DNA of 64,000 nucleotides from Salvelinus alpinus (GCF_045679555.1 NC_092087.1:21691925-21755924); one strand, 5' to 3'; counted from the first letter of the stretch, positions 12,823-24,844 are shown. A program made the numbers and translations. The notes: a model not told the origin generated them from the sequence alone.

Positions 12823-14600
12823 TGAGAGTCCCCTGATGGGCACTCAGTAGTTCAACCAGGATAAAGTTGGGATCTTTTACTGGTTTGATATTCCAGAGTG
12901 TTTTGTTTATTCTTACTGTGTGTTGTTAGCAGGAGGGATATTTTGACTGGCAGCATAAGGGAGTTGAAGGGGTCATCAGTGGTGTGTTCATCTTCACAAC
13001 ATTCTAGGACCACTTTCATGTGTATTAGCATTCTGGAGAGAAGGAGCATTCAAGGTTAACATTCAACACACATGCAAACGCACAGACATACTGTACATAC
13101 ACACATACACCATACACACATGCACGCACACACAGGCATACACCACACACACAACCCAAAACAGACTCAAATCACACCAAAGTCTTAATAATTTACACCC
13201 CAAAGTTCAGTCTGTTTCTCTCTGTTTTAACATTTTATCAACTATTATTTTGCTGGCCCATTCTCATGAGAGAGACAGAGAAAGTCTTAAGAACCTTATG
13301 TGTTTTATTAATTTTTTCCTCAAGTTCCTTGTCAATTTGGATCAAATGATGGCTTCTCCTCAGCTCACACTCTCAAAGCATGACATGTCCAAATTCAAGT
13401 AATTCAAGAAGTTTGTAGTTCATTTTGGAAAGTGGGAAGTAAGATACTAGCTTGGACTTTGAAAATATGTCAGGTATTTGTTGGCAATTGAGCTTATTCA
13501 AACAATGGCTCCTCTGTGCAAAACTGCCAACATTATTTCCATTCCCCTACTAATTTATTTCCAAGAAAGAGGCCTGCATGTCTTATTAGTGTCAATCCAT
13601 TATTACTCAGAGTGCTGGAGATAACATAACTTGGTCACAATGTAGAGGGCTTTGTATGTCACCAGGGAAAAGGAGGAGAAGACTCTTTATGATGTTCCAT
13701 AAAGGTGAGTGGAGTAGCAGGCCCACTGTAATAGTAGCACAGAGGGGCAGTTTGTATGTCAGCAGGTCACAGGGTCATTGTAGACAACACAATAGATTTG
13801 ATGTGGACAACCATTACATTCCATTCTCAGTGTAAGCTGTCAGATCCCCAGGGCTCTGCTGGATGACATGCCCTCAAGGCTGGCTGACTATATGATGATA
13901 CACTCCTCATAAAGACAAACTTTAAAAGATCTCTGTGTGAAGGTGTCAATGATACACCATCTCCTGGTGACTTGTGTTGCCTACATTTCCCCATCAATAG
14001 ACCACCTGTGTTCTCAAGGTGCTTGTGATGCAAATACCAACAGCACTGGGATATGATACCTTTAGTTTTTTAAGGGCCTAAAGAAGTCTGTTCTTTTATG
14101 CTAAGAATATGACTCTCTGTTGTGTGTGTGTGTTTGGGCTCTATTTTAATCAACAGAACGTAGTGACAGTAGCGCTATAGGTTCGGGGGTGTGTCAGAAA
14201 TATTTTTGCTATTTTCAAAACCAACATGTTTTTGGCGCAGTGCTTACAGTGGCTTTTGATGAGTAAGCCAGTTGTGGGTGTGTTGAGACTTGTCCCCTCA
14301 GTGGCCAATCAGAACATGCACCATGGCTAAATATGTGGTTGCTTCAAATTGTATATTTACGGTCTTTTATGTAGTACCTTGGAATCAACTCCAAATCCAA
14401 TGTTAGTCAGATGCCCATTATAGTTTGTTAATAAACAGCTTACAGAAACGGAATAGCAAAATGTAGACCTAATCCATCTTTGCTAAATATGTTAAGTTGA
14501 ACCTGTTTGCAGTCAACATTGTTCAAAGTAAATACATGGCTTCAATCTGGAAATATATACATAGCATTCACACTGATATAGGCCTACTGTAAATGGCATT
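12823..14600. other. Intergenic; possible old repeat at 14.13-14.35 kb
   Basis: A degenerate CA-rich patch lies at 13,060-13,165. The stretch from 'gggctctattttaa' (14,137) to about 14,350 resembles a dispersed salmonid repeat, but with only one copy in this window this cannot be shown here. No exon seen. Confidence 0.35.
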
Positions 14601-16075
14601 TGTGACAATATTGCGTTAGGAGGTAGGTGAAGGAGTCAGGCGCAGGAGAGCAGAGATGTCCAAGATGCGTAATTTTAATGGGCAAGTCCACCAAATACAG
14701 GTAAGGCACAATACAAAAATCAAACGCCCTCGACAACAGAGAAACCCGTTACTCACGAAAGGAGGAACAAACAAAGCTCCTAAATTTATACACACTGAGT
14801 ATAAATGCGTGAAACCCTATTACAGGGGCTGAGTCACTGGCTTACTGGTGCTCTTTTATGCCGTTCCTAGGTGGGGTGCGTCACTTGAGTGGGTTGAGTC
14901 ACTGACGTGATCTTCCTGTCTGGGTTGGCGTCCTCCCCCCCTTGGGTTGTGCCGTGGCGGAGATCTTTGTGGGCTATACTCGGCCTTGTCTCAGGATGGT
15001 AAGTTGGTGGTTGACGATATCCCTCTAGTGGTGTGGGGGCATATCCTTCCTGTTTGGCCCTGTCCGGGGGTATCATCGGATGGGGCCACAGTGTCTCCTG
15101 ACCCCTCTTGTCTCAGCCTCCAGTATTTATGCTGCAGTAGTTTATGTGTCGGGGGGCTAGGGTCAGTTTGTTATGTCTGGAGTACTTCTCCTGTCTTATC
15201 CGGTGTCCTGTGTGAATTTAAGTATGCTCTCTCTAATTCTCTCTTTCTTTCTTTCTCTCTCTCGGAGGACCCGAGCCCTAGGACCATGCCTCAGGACTAC
15301 CTGGCATGATGACTCCTTGTTGTCCTCAGTCCACCTGGATGTGCTGCTGCTCCAGTTTCAACTGTTCTGCCTGCGGCTATGGAACCCTGACCTGTTCACC
15401 GGATGTGCTACCTGTCCCAGACCTGCTGGTTTCAACTCTCTAGAGACAGCAGGAGCGGTAGAGATACTCTTAATGATCGGCTATGAAAAGCCAACTGACA
15501 TTTACTCCTGAGGTGCTGACTTGCTGCACCCTCGACAACTACTGTGATTATTATTATTTGACCATGCTGGTCATTTATGAACATTTGAACATCTTGGCCA
15601 TGTTCTGTTATAATCTCCACCCGGCACAGCCAGAAGAGGACTGGCCACCCCTCATAGCCTGGTTCCTCTCTAGGTTTCTTCCTAGGTTTTGGCCATTCTA
15701 GGGAGTTTTTCCTAGCCACCGTGCTTCTACACCTGCATTGCTTGCTGTTTGGGGTTTTAGGCTGGGTTTCTGTACAGCACTTTGAGATATCAGCTGATGT
15801 AAGAAGGGCTATATAAATACATTTGATTTGAAAGAAAAATGGGCACAACCTAACCGAGCAACATCACAATAAAATAATCCCGCACAAACCTAGGCAGGCA
15901 ACAGGGTAAATTATACACACAGAAATTAAGGAAAATGAAACCAGGTGTGAAAGAACCAAAGACAAAACAAACAGAAAAGGAAAAAGGGATCGGTGATGGC
16001 TAGTAGACCGGCGACGCCGGCCACCGAGCACCGCCCGAACAGGGAGAGGAAATACCTTCGGTGGAAGTCGTGACA
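14601..16075 (-). mobile_element. Solo LTR split by a LINE tail
   Basis: The outer ends are TGTGACAA (14,601) and GTCGTGACA (16,075), flanked by a perfect 5-bp target duplication GCATT (14,596-14,600 and 16,076-16,080). The right part (15,850-16,075) resembles the Gypsy LTRs at 41.6/46.2 kb: both contain 'gatggctag(a/t)agacc', 'ccgagcacc(g/a)cc(c/a)gaaca' and end in GAAGTCGTGACA. No internal retroviral-type genes are present, so this is a recombination-derived solo LTR. The middle (about 14,820-15,832) is the inserted LINE 3' end listed separately. Confidence 0.85.
14820..15832 (+). mobile_element. LINE 3' UTR fragment inserted in the solo LTR
   Basis: A long non-coding 3' region containing 'gttgtgccgtggcggaga', 'gagtacttctcctgtc', 'ggcacagccagaagaggac' and a terminal 'gctatataaatacatttgat' followed by a short TTTGA tail. 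The same 3' end appears antisense at 63,721-64,000. Only the 3' portion is present; no reverse transcriptase. The exact left border is uncertain because the host LTR sequence there is not otherwise represented in the window. Confidence 0.82.
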
Positions 16076-16080
16076 GCATT

Positions 16081-16392
16081 ATGGTTGAGCATGGACATGC
16101 CAAACGTTGTTAATAAGCAAGATAAAATGCATTATTGCTAAGGTCTAAAACGAGAGTGAATAATTCTAATCAAATTGTATACAACTAAACAACTTGTTTT
16201 AAATAGGCTATCTCTAAATGAACTTACAAGCACCATAATTGCTCCCCTTGGGTATATAATATTAAAACAAAATAGACTATTGAGGGGTTTTACGCACATC
16301 CAAACTTTTCACAGTAGCTGGACAAAGATCTAATATAAAGAGAAAGGCAGAATGTCCACTCCGTTAAACTGCTCCCAAATATAATGTTTATA
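16081..16392. other. Intergenic, no gene seen
   Basis: Unique AT-rich DNA between the solo LTR and the Sleeping Beauty-type element. Confidence 0.45.
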
Positions 16393-16394
16393 TA

Positions 16395-17934
16395 CAGTTA
16401 TATTCAGAAGTTTACATACACTTAGGTTGGAGTCATTAAAACTCGTTTTTCAACCACTCCACAAATTTCTTGTTAACAAACTATAGTTTTGGCAAGTCGG
16501 TTAGGACATCTACTTTGTGCATGACACAAGTCATTTTTCCAACAATTGTTTACAGACAGATTATTTAACATATAATTCACTTCATAACAATTCCAGTGGG
16601 TCAGAAGTTTACATACACTAAGTTGACTGTGCCTTGAAACAGCTTGGAAAATTCCAGAAAATGATGTCATGGCTTTAGAAGCTTCTGATAGGCTAATTGA
16701 CATCATTTGAGTCAATTGGAGGTGTACCTGTGGATGTATTTCAAGGCCTACCTTCAAACTCAGTGACTCTTTGCTTGACATCAAGGGAAAATCAAAAGAA
16801 ATCAGCCAAGACCTCAGAAAAAAAATTGTAGACCTCCACAAGCCTGGTTCATCCTTGGGAGCAATTTCCACACGCCTGCAGATACCACGTTCATCTGAAC
16901 AAACAATAGTACGCAAGTATAAACACCATGGGACCACGCAGCCGTCATACCGCTCAGGAAGGAGATGCGTTCTGTCTCCTAGAGATGAACGTACTTTGGT
17001 GCGAAAAGTGCAAATCAATCCCAGAACAACAGCAAAGGACCTTGTGAAGATGCTGGGGGAAACAGGTACAAAATTATCTATATCCACAGTAAAACGAGTC
17101 CTATATCGACATTACCTCAAAGGCCGCTCAGCAAGGAAGAAGCCACTGCTCCTACGGTTTACAAATGGTTTACCACGGTTTACTACGGTTTACAAATGCA
17201 CATGGGGACAAAGATCGTACTTTATGGAGAAATGTCCTCTGGTCTGATGAAACAAAAATATAGCTATTTGGCTATAATGGCCATCGTTATGTTTGGGGGA
17301 AAGCGGGGAGGCTTGCTAGCTGAAGAACACTATCCCAAACGTGAAGCACAGGGGTGGCAGCATCATGTTTTTGGGGTGCTTTGCTGCAGGAGGGACTGGT
17401 GCACTTCACAAAATAGATGGCACCATGAGGTAGGAAAATTATGTGTGGGTCTTCCAAATGGGTCTTCCAAATGAACAATGACCCCAAGCATACTTCCAAA
17501 GTTGTGGCAAAATGGCTTAAAGACAACAAAGTCAAGGTATTGGAGTGGCCAGCAGAACTGAAAAAGCGTGTGCGAGCAAGGAGGCCTACAAACCTGACTC
17601 AGTTACACCAGCTCTGTCAGGAGGAATGGGCCAAAATCCTGTGGAAGGCTACCCGAAATGTTTGACCCAAGATAAACAATTTAAAGGCAATGCTACCAAA
17701 TACTAATTAAGTGTATGCAAACTTCTGACCCACTGGGAATGTGATGAAAGAAATAAAAGCTGAAATAAATAATTATCTCTACTATTATTCTGACATTTCA
17801 CATTCTTAAAATAAAGTGTTGATCCTAACTGACCTAAGACAGGGAATTTTTACTGGGATGAAATGTCAGGAATTGTGAAAAAGTGAGTTGAAATGTATTT
17901 GTCTAAGGTGTATATAAACTTCCCACTTCAACTG
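16395..17934 (+). mobile_element. Sleeping Beauty-family Tc1-like element, decayed
   Basis: Starts CAGTTATATTCAGAAGTTTA and ends with the inverse ...TTCCCACTTCAACTG, each bordered by TA (16,393-16,394 and 17,935-17,936). The inner direct-repeat copies 'cagaagtttacatacacta' (16,602-16,620) and 'caaacttctgacccactggg' (17,718-17,737) give the IR/DR arrangement of this group: long inverted repeats, each with two transposase sites. 1,540 bp, slightly short because of internal deletions in the gene. Confidence 0.95.
16771..17670 (+). pseudogene. Sleeping Beauty-type transposase pseudogene
   Basis: The first ~125 codons are intact and give the paired-like DNA-binding domain: [20 protein letters not shown], a [23 protein letters not shown] GRRR segment, and the [16 protein letters not shown] helix. 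Near 17,155-17,195 a short repetition of 'acggtttac' replaces normal sequence and shifts the frame. The first catalytic motif (tct gat gaa, about 17,244-17,252) is still readable. The second reads MNNDPKH at 17,471-17,491, with Asn for the catalytic Asp. The third motif, carrying the Glu, is deleted near 17,555. Dead. Confidence 0.92.
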
Positions 17935-17936
17935 TA

Positions 17937-18234
17937 CATATTTGAGCCATCTTACAGCTCGCATTCACACTTCTCCAGAAGTTGCATGCGCACCAAGGAT
18001 GTTCACACCATAAACCCAGGACAGGACTCCTAGAAACATTAATTGATGTTGCTTATCCTGCTTCACTGCACATAACTGTAAGCAGTATCAGGTAGGCCGT
18101 CATTGTAAATAAGAATTTGTTCTTAACTGAATTGCCTAGTTAAATGAAGGTTAAATAATAAAAATATGTTAAAAGAAATCTGCATTTAGTTTTTCTGGTA
18201 TCATACCAAGAAGCAGGTTATAATGATGCCATAC
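17937..18234. repeat. Intergenic with SINE 3' tail fragment (18,090-18,165)
   Basis: 18,090-18,165 reads 'gtaggccgtcattgtaaata' then 'ttgcctagttaaatgaaggttaaataa', the same tail as the 11.0-kb SINE but without its tRNA-like head. A 5'-truncated SINE or a LINE tail would look the same. Confidence 0.7.
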
Positions 18235-18355
18235 TAGAGTGTGTGTGTGTGTGGGGCGGGGGGGGTGTATGTGTGTGTGGGGGGGTGGTGTATGTGTATG
18301 GGTCGGGGGTGTATGTGGGGGGGTGGGGGGGTGTGTATGTGTGTAAGGGGGAGTG
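18235..18355 (+). repeat. GT/G-rich low-complexity tract
   Basis: TG dinucleotides broken by at least six runs of 4-8 G on the + strand. It is a degenerate microsatellite with G-quadruplex-forming potential. Confidence 0.85.
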
Positions 18356-18807
18356 ACACACCAGCCTACTTAGGGGAGAGGGCGAGGTCTACTAAATAAC
18401 AAATAATTCAGCCACCATGCCTCTCCCCCTCACAGTGTGAACGTGGAGAACAACATCTCAAAGGCGTGCTTGACATGCCAAACTAAGGCCCGTGTCTCTC
18501 TCTCAACCTTTTGTTATGAGACATTATCGTGTCTCTCTGTGTTATCTCCGGCTCACTCATCTGTTCTGAGTGGGCTCTGTGTCACTGTCCAGACCTCCAT
18601 CTTCTAATGCCTGAGTACTGGGCTCTGGGCTGTATGGCTGCTGTGTGGGATAGGGGGATTTAACTCCAATATTCTGGCTCCAGGAGAATGGGGCAACAGG
18701 CAGCTGCAGGTGGTGTCTATCAGTTGCCTCCCTCCTTCCCTCTTTCCCCTCTCTCGCCTAAAATCACTCTTTCTCACCTCTTAATTGAGATGTCCCTCCA
18801 ATTCAAA
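18356..18807. other. Intergenic, no gene seen
   Basis: No recognised repeat or exon. Confidence 0.4.
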
Positions 18808-19700
18808 AAATCTCATCAAATTCAAATAAAATAGTATTTGTAACATGCTTTGTAAACAACACGTGTAGACTAACAGGGAAACGCTTACTTACAGGGCCTT
18901 CCCAACAATGCAGAGAGAAAATTATATAAATATAATGACACAAGGATAAATGCACATTGAGTAAAGATAACATGGATATTTACACCAGGTACCAGTACCA
19001 AGTCTATGTGCAGGGGTACGAGGTAATTGAGGAAGATACTGTATGTGCATATAGGTGGGGGTAAAGTCACTAGGCAACAGGATAGATAATAAACAGTAGC
19101 AGCAGCGTATGTGATGAGTCAAAACATTTAGAGCAAAGAGGGTCAATGCAGATTGTCCAGGTAGCTATTTGGTTAACTATTTAGTAGTCCTATGGCTTGG
19201 GGGTAGAAGGTGTTCAAGGTCCTGTTGGTGTACTGGGTTGTACGCATCTCCCTCTGTAACGTCTTGCTGTTGGATGCCAAGCAGTTACCATAACATGCGG
19301 TGATGCAGCCAGTCAAGATGCTCTCAATGGTGCAGCTGTATAACTTTTTGATGATCTGAAGGCCCATGCCAAATCTTTTCAGGCTCCTGAGGGGGAAGAG
19401 GCATTGGTGTGCCTTCTGCATGACTGTGTTGGTGTGTGTGGACCATGTTAATTCCTTAGTGACGTGGAACGAGGAACTGGAAACTCTTGACCCACTCCAC
19501 TACAACCCCGTTGATGTGGATGGGGGCGTGCTCGGCCCTCTGTTTCCTGTAGTTTACGATCAGCTCCTTTGTCTTGCTGATGTTGAGGGAGAGGTTGTTG
19601 AGTCATGTCGCCACACTGCCTACCACCGTCGTGTCGTCAGCAAACTTAATGATGGTGTTGGAGTCGTGCATGGCTACGCAATTCCCAGGCCATTGAAGGT
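18808..19700 (-). mobile_element. LINE relic, antisense (same family as 1.3 kb)
   Basis: Begins at the 3' tail (aaattcaaataaaat...gctttgtaaacaacacgtgtag) and continues through the 3' UTR into antisense coding sequence. On the - strand 19,173-19,421 encodes the conserved LFPLRSLKRFGMGLQIIKKL and [18 protein letters not shown] blocks. The reverse transcriptase palm lies further right at 19,560-19,690 in other frames (+ strand 'gtcgtcagcaaacttaatga' is the FADD-type box inverted). Internally deleted and frameshifted. Confidence 0.88.
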
Positions 19701-20666
19701 CATTTATGTCCAGTGAGTCAATACTAAGACCTCGATATTGTGCTTGTCCCTCCAGGTGCTTTGTTTTTATGGAGGACAGTTCTGTGGAAGGACCTATTAC
19801 TAATTGAGCAGCAATAAATAGTAGCTAGCCAATCAGAATTGTTACCTATGTTTCCCCCTTCAATAATGATGACAAAGGGCCCTTTCATCTTTTCTTATTG
19901 TGAAGGAAACAGTCTGTGCACCGCAGGCATTAACATACCCCCACATACCTGTGGTGAGGCCTTTCCTATTGCTGCACCTTTACGAGCTAACCAATAAACT
20001 CTGGTGGGTTCTCAGAGAGTTGGGAGGTCAGGTGACTGTAGTTACTGTTACTGTAGGACATTTACAGTGGTGGAGTCCCCTGTTATACTGAAGTTTCACT
20101 GGTGAAGTCAAGTGTCTCTGTGTGACATGCAATGCCTACACACCACTGCCAATTACAACATTTTAAATAAATCACAGCGGGATGAAATAACAAGTTCATG
20201 TCAATTATAGGAAGGTATCATTACTGCACAGTTTAGTTATTGCCACACTGTGCTCTTTGTCTGGCAGAGGTATAGCCAGCGCTTGCCATTTGCCAGAAAA
20301 AAAAATACGAATCCCAGGATAAATCACATCCAAATGACCTGTCTGTGTGGGTTGGACACTGTGTGTGATTCCTCTAAGCTGTACAAAGATACAGCATGTT
20401 AGATGTTCTAATCCTAGAGAATCAGCTCCTGTTTATTTGAATTAGAACCAGAAACCAACACAGAGGCCTCTACTGTCTGTGGGTGACCAGTGATTGACCA
20501 ATGAGTCAAAGTCCTGTGATAATGATAATAAATCAAAATTATGCATTTATTGTATATATTGCGTTTCATTACAAACAACAATCTCTAAGTCGATTTGAAA
20601 ACAAAAACAAATGTATGGATCTGTCAGTTCATGGTTGATGGTCTTCCACAGCTTCAGATGTCTAGG
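19701..20666. other. Intergenic, no gene seen
   Basis: No recognised repeat or exon. Confidence 0.4.
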
Positions 20667-21063
20667 CAGTTGGGATAGGCAGTCAGTTGGGATAGGCAGT
20701 CAGTTGGGATAGGCAGTCAGTTGGGATAGGCAGTCAGTTGGGATAGGCAGGCAGTTGGGATAGGCAGGCAGTTGGGATAGGCAGTCAGTTGGGATAGGCA
20801 GTCAGTTGGGATAGGCAGGCAGTTGGGATAGGCAGTCAGTTGGGATAGGCAGTCAGTTGGGATAGGCAGGCAGTTGGGATAGGCAGTCAGTTGGGATAGG
20901 CAGGCAGTTGGGATAGGCAGGCAGTTGGGATAGGCAGGCAGTTGGGATAGGCAGTCAGTTGGGATAGGCAGTCTGTTGGGATAGGCAGGCAGTTGGGATA
21001 GGCAGGCAGTTGGGATAGGCAGGCAGTTAGGATAGGCAGGCAGTTGGGATAGGCAGTCAGTTG
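20667..21063. repeat. 17-bp minisatellite, about 23 copies
   Basis: Unit CAGTTGGGATAGGCAGT, repeated head to tail with almost no indels. The chief variant is T or G at the last position, giving AGTCAG or AGGCAG junctions in a mixed order. 17 is not a multiple of three, so the open antisense frame across it (CLSQLPAYPN-type repeats) is a by-product. Confidence 0.97.
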
Positions 21064-21494
21064 CAGTAGCTTGATCGGAGACAGATACTGGTAGACAGGA
21101 CCTGAGTCCAGTTCTGAGAGAGGTGCTCTGTGAGGAAGGACCAATCCTTCAGCCATGGAGCACAAAGCATTCAAACAAACCTGATCATCTACTTCTGAAA
21201 ACCAGAACAAAATACTTAACCATTGGCTCTGGTCAGCACTGTGTACTGTAGGCCTACTCTACATCAATCACATAATTAGTCAAACCTAGGACGATGACAC
21301 ATCTCTCTCTAGAGCAAAGGCAATGTTTCCAAAATGAAAGTCTTTCTTCTCCTGTCATGCAGAGTTTCTCGATCCAGAAATATCGCCTGAGGAGAACAAA
21401 TAGAAATGGATCCGCCCTTGGAAGTGAGAGCAAGTCGTGTTTATGGGTGCATTCCATCTGTGGCCTATTTAATGATTTGGCATGTACACGATTG
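21064..21494. other. Intergenic, no gene seen
   Basis: No recognised feature; overlapping open frames at 21,254-21,532 have no domain and no splice context. Confidence 0.4.
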
Positions 21495-23825
21495 CACAAA
21501 ATATAAATGCAACATGTAAAGTGTTGGCCCATGTTTCATGAGCTGAAATAAAAGATCCCAGAAAATGTCCATGAACACAAAAGTTTATTTCTCTAAAATG
21601 TTGTGCACAAATGTGACCGACCGGCTCGATTCGGTCTTATGTAGCAACATTTGAAATGGTGCTTTTTACAATGGATAAAAGTTAAGACTTTTAATACACT
21701 ACAGTTGAGGAACAATGGGAAAGTAATTCTGCTTTGAAAGTTGATCAACTTTTGAGAAAATGGCCCTTGAATATTTTGGTTAACCAACTGGAGAGCTCTT
21801 ATTTTTCTACACCCATTCAGCATTGCTCACACCCTCTTAAGCGTCAGCCCCACCCATCTCTTAAATTATTCACGTGAGGCCATGTGCTAAACAACCAAAG
21901 ATTTCAAGACTAAAGGCTGGTTTATACTACCGTCAGTTGTCGCAGTGACATCATGAACATTCTATTGTCGTCCGACATCAAACGTGTCATTGTCATTATG
22001 AAAAAGTATAAACACAAAAACAACAGGTTGCATGACATCAGCAGCCTGGTTGTCCAAGATAGCATAACTAGTGTATTTTAACACCAAAAAAAACACCCAT
22101 TTAAACATTTATTTAGTATATGTCAATCTACAGTAGCAAACCAGGCAACTAAAATCTACTTTCTAAACAATGTTTTGGTTAGCTTCTAGCTTGTTAACTG
22201 GCTAGCCAGTTCAAATAATGACCATTTCATACAGCTGACAATGTGACTCTGACACTTTAGCTCATTTGTTTTCATTATTACAGGAAACTAACCTGACAAC
22301 AAGATCATTATTTACAAGGTAATGGTGAGCCAATTACAGAAAATAGTTTAGCTAGCTAGCTAGCATTACTACCCTGCATGAATCTGCAGGTGGCTAACCA
22401 ACCAGTTTCAATGTTAGCTAGCTAACATAAGGCTATAACTAGCAATGCAAATGGCTCTGAGATACAAATAATGTTACTACACAGATCATACACATAATGT
22501 TAGCTTGCGAGCCAGCCAGCTAACGTTAGCTAGCTAGCTAACAGTACACTTTAACTTGAAATGAAAACTACTTTCTGACAAAATTAGAAACGTATAATAT
22601 TTGAAAATGTAGTTAGCTAGACTATCTTACCCGTATACAAGGATGGAGGCTTCTCCCTCTCTGTTACTGATACCATGGTTGCTCTTAGTTTGAAGATGTT
22701 ATCCGGAGACAGGTGTTTTATACAACAGCCTTCTGTGGGTTCTCTTTTCGACTGCCTCTGCATATTTGCAATCAAACGCCAGAATTTTCTCCATTATCTT
22801 AGCTACCATACTCTAATTCCACCGGGCATTCCACTGATTTCAAAACTCAGTCCTCCAGAAAGTGGAGCGCAACACTTTTGCAGTTCTACTGTGTGATATC
22901 TTTTTTTTTAAAGCAGCGTTGGAAAGTATTGCCTACACGTACTGACCAGCTCCTGTTATAGACCAATCCAAACTCATCTCTCGGCATGTCCAGCCCAACC
23001 ATTATCTCAGCCAATCATGATAGCGGGAAGGTTCCTGGCATTTTCCATGGCTAAACCAACTAGGCCGTAATTTAACAATTTAATTAGTAATTACAGATGG
23101 CATACAAATGTGTTATTAAGGCACATGAAAGCTCACAGGTTCCAGATGGCATTTCTGCCAAAATACACATTTTGATGCACAAAAAAAGTTTACATTCAAA
23201 TGTCTCTCCTGTGAACAAGTGAAGCGCGACATATGCCTAGCTTCCTGAAACGAGTCACGTATTTGTTTACATCCCTGCTAGTGAGCATTTCTGCTTTGCT
23301 AAGATAATCCATCCACCAGTCAGTATCTAGTGTCAGTCAATTGAAATAAATAAATTAGGCCATAGGTGAGCCTTGGAGGTTATAGCCCCAACCATTTGGC
23401 AGCCAGGCTCAGCAAATCAGTTTTTCCTCACAAAAGGCCTTCCCACACACACAGAAGCCGGATGTGGAGGTGCTGGGGCTGGCGTGGTCACACGTGGTCC
23501 CTCATCCGTGGCATTGTGTTGTGGGACAAAACTGCACATTTTAAAGTGGCCTTTTATTGTCCCTAGCACAAGGTGCCCCTGTGTAATGATCATGCTGTTT
23601 AATCAGCTTCCTGATATGCCACACCTGTCAGGTTGATGGATTATCTTGGCAAAGGAGAAATTCTCACTAACAGGCACTTAAACAAATTTCAGCACAACAT
23701 TTTAGAGAAATAAGCTTTTTGTGCGTATGGAACACTTCTGGGATTTTTTTATTTCAGTTCATGAAACATGGGACCAACACTTTACGTTTATATTGCGTTT
23801 ATATTTTTGTTCAGTGTATATACTG
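21495..23825. mobile_element. Tc1-like element (same family as 621), split by a 1.65-kb insertion
   Basis: The left arm 21,495-21,612 (ATATAAATGCAACATGTAAA ... TTGTGCACAAAT) resumes at 23,259 with 'atttgtttacatccctgc' and runs to the inverted right end '...atatttttgttcagtgta' at 23,825. The copy at 63,469-63,687 carries the two halves joined ('tgtgcacaaatttgtttaca'), which proves the interruption. The right half also has the 'gatatgccacacctgtcag' subterminal block. No transposase remains. Confidence 0.85.
21613..23258. mobile_element. Inserted non-autonomous element, GTGAC...GTCAC ends
   Basis: Exactly the segment absent from the uninterrupted copy at 63.5 kb. It begins GTGACCGACCGG and ends CGAGTCAC, a short inverted match. 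The interior is non-coding and rich in TAGCTAGC/GCTAGCTAAC palindromic tracts (22,350-22,540), with no recognisable transposase. An open frame at 22,675-22,896 shows no domain. The superfamily is unknown; it may itself be composite, since 'aaaggctggtttatact' at 21,912 looks like another element's terminus. Confidence 0.65.
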
Positions 23826-23834
23826 TATATATAC

Positions 23835-24180
23835 CCTCATCTGCCAGTTTATTAGGTACACCCATGTAGTACCGGGTCGAACCCCCCTTTGGCTCCAGAA
23901 CAGCCTGAATTATTCAGGGCATTCTACAAGATTTCGAAAATGTTCCACCGGGATGTTGGTCCATGATGACTTGATGGTGTCACGCAGTTGCTACAGATTG
24001 GATGGCGGTACATTCATGCTGCAAACAGCCCGATCCATCTCATCCCAAAGATCCTCTATTGGCAACTCACTATCATGTTCCAGGTAATGTTTTTCCACTC
24101 CTCAATTGTGCTGTGTTGGTGATCTGGAGCCGCTTCTTCTTGTATTTTCCTGATAGGAGTAGAACCCGGTGTGGTCGTAT
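23835..24180 (-). mobile_element. Tc1-like transposon fragment, antisense
   Basis: The left terminus 'tttattaggtacacccat' is followed by antisense transposase C-terminus-type sequence ('cattcatgctgcaaacagcc', 'ccatctcatcccaaag'). A jump near 24,070 to 'ccactcctcaattgtgctg' indicates internal deletion. It ends near 'acccggtgtggtcgt'. No reading frame survives. Confidence 0.75.
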
Positions 24181-24844
24181 ACAATATATATTGTTTGTAG
24201 TTTTTTTGGGGGGAGGGGGGTCTCGGGCTTCGACCCCTAGTATCATATAAACAAACAGAAACAAACAGATAACATATCATATGAACAAACAGATGAAATA
24301 GCAACAAAAAAAGTATCTCCCCCATGCAAAATTGTAGATTTGCGAGAAATTAGCATTAAAACTAAAAATATCGGTCAAGAAAAGGGGTGTGAACAGTTTG
24401 GTGTTGCATGGATTGCGAGGTGGGGGTTTGTTACTACGTCGATAAATGACAATATCCATCTGGACCTTTGCCATCTAGGAAATTAGTGTGACCAGACCTT
24501 TTCAAATATTATTTGAGTACCCCTGCAATAGAGCATAATGGAGAAAACATGAGGGTTCAGGGTAGGCCATAAGTCCAGCTGGAGCTAAAATCAAGCTGTG
24601 AAATCTATGTTTTAATAGCTTGATGGTGGCTGAATTGATACTCAGTTCAAACATATCATTGGACTTTAGCGACAGTCTCAGGGGAATTGTACAGGGTCCA
24701 GTTGGCAAACATCTATACTTAAACAGGTCATAAATCGTCTGAGTTTAAAGGGTGTCGGCTATGGCACTCAGCACTCCTAGTCATTAGCTGTACATGAGAC
24801 CTAATGAGTTTGTCACCTGGAGTATAGAACCCTGGAGCTCTAGA
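24181..24844. other. Unassigned AT-rich stretch
   Basis: It holds a T8-G run with a GGGGAGGGGGG patch near 24,210 and repeated ATAAACAAACAGA units at 24,245-24,300. No exon or known element was recognised. Confidence 0.35.

Noticed and set aside
15173..15511. Protein-coding ORFs in 14.9-15.7 kb
   Set aside because: They lie in a LINE 3' UTR seen again antisense at 63.7 kb; no conserved domain.
20667..21063. CRISPR-like array
   Set aside because: The repeats are contiguous 17-mers without unique spacers, and the DNA is vertebrate.
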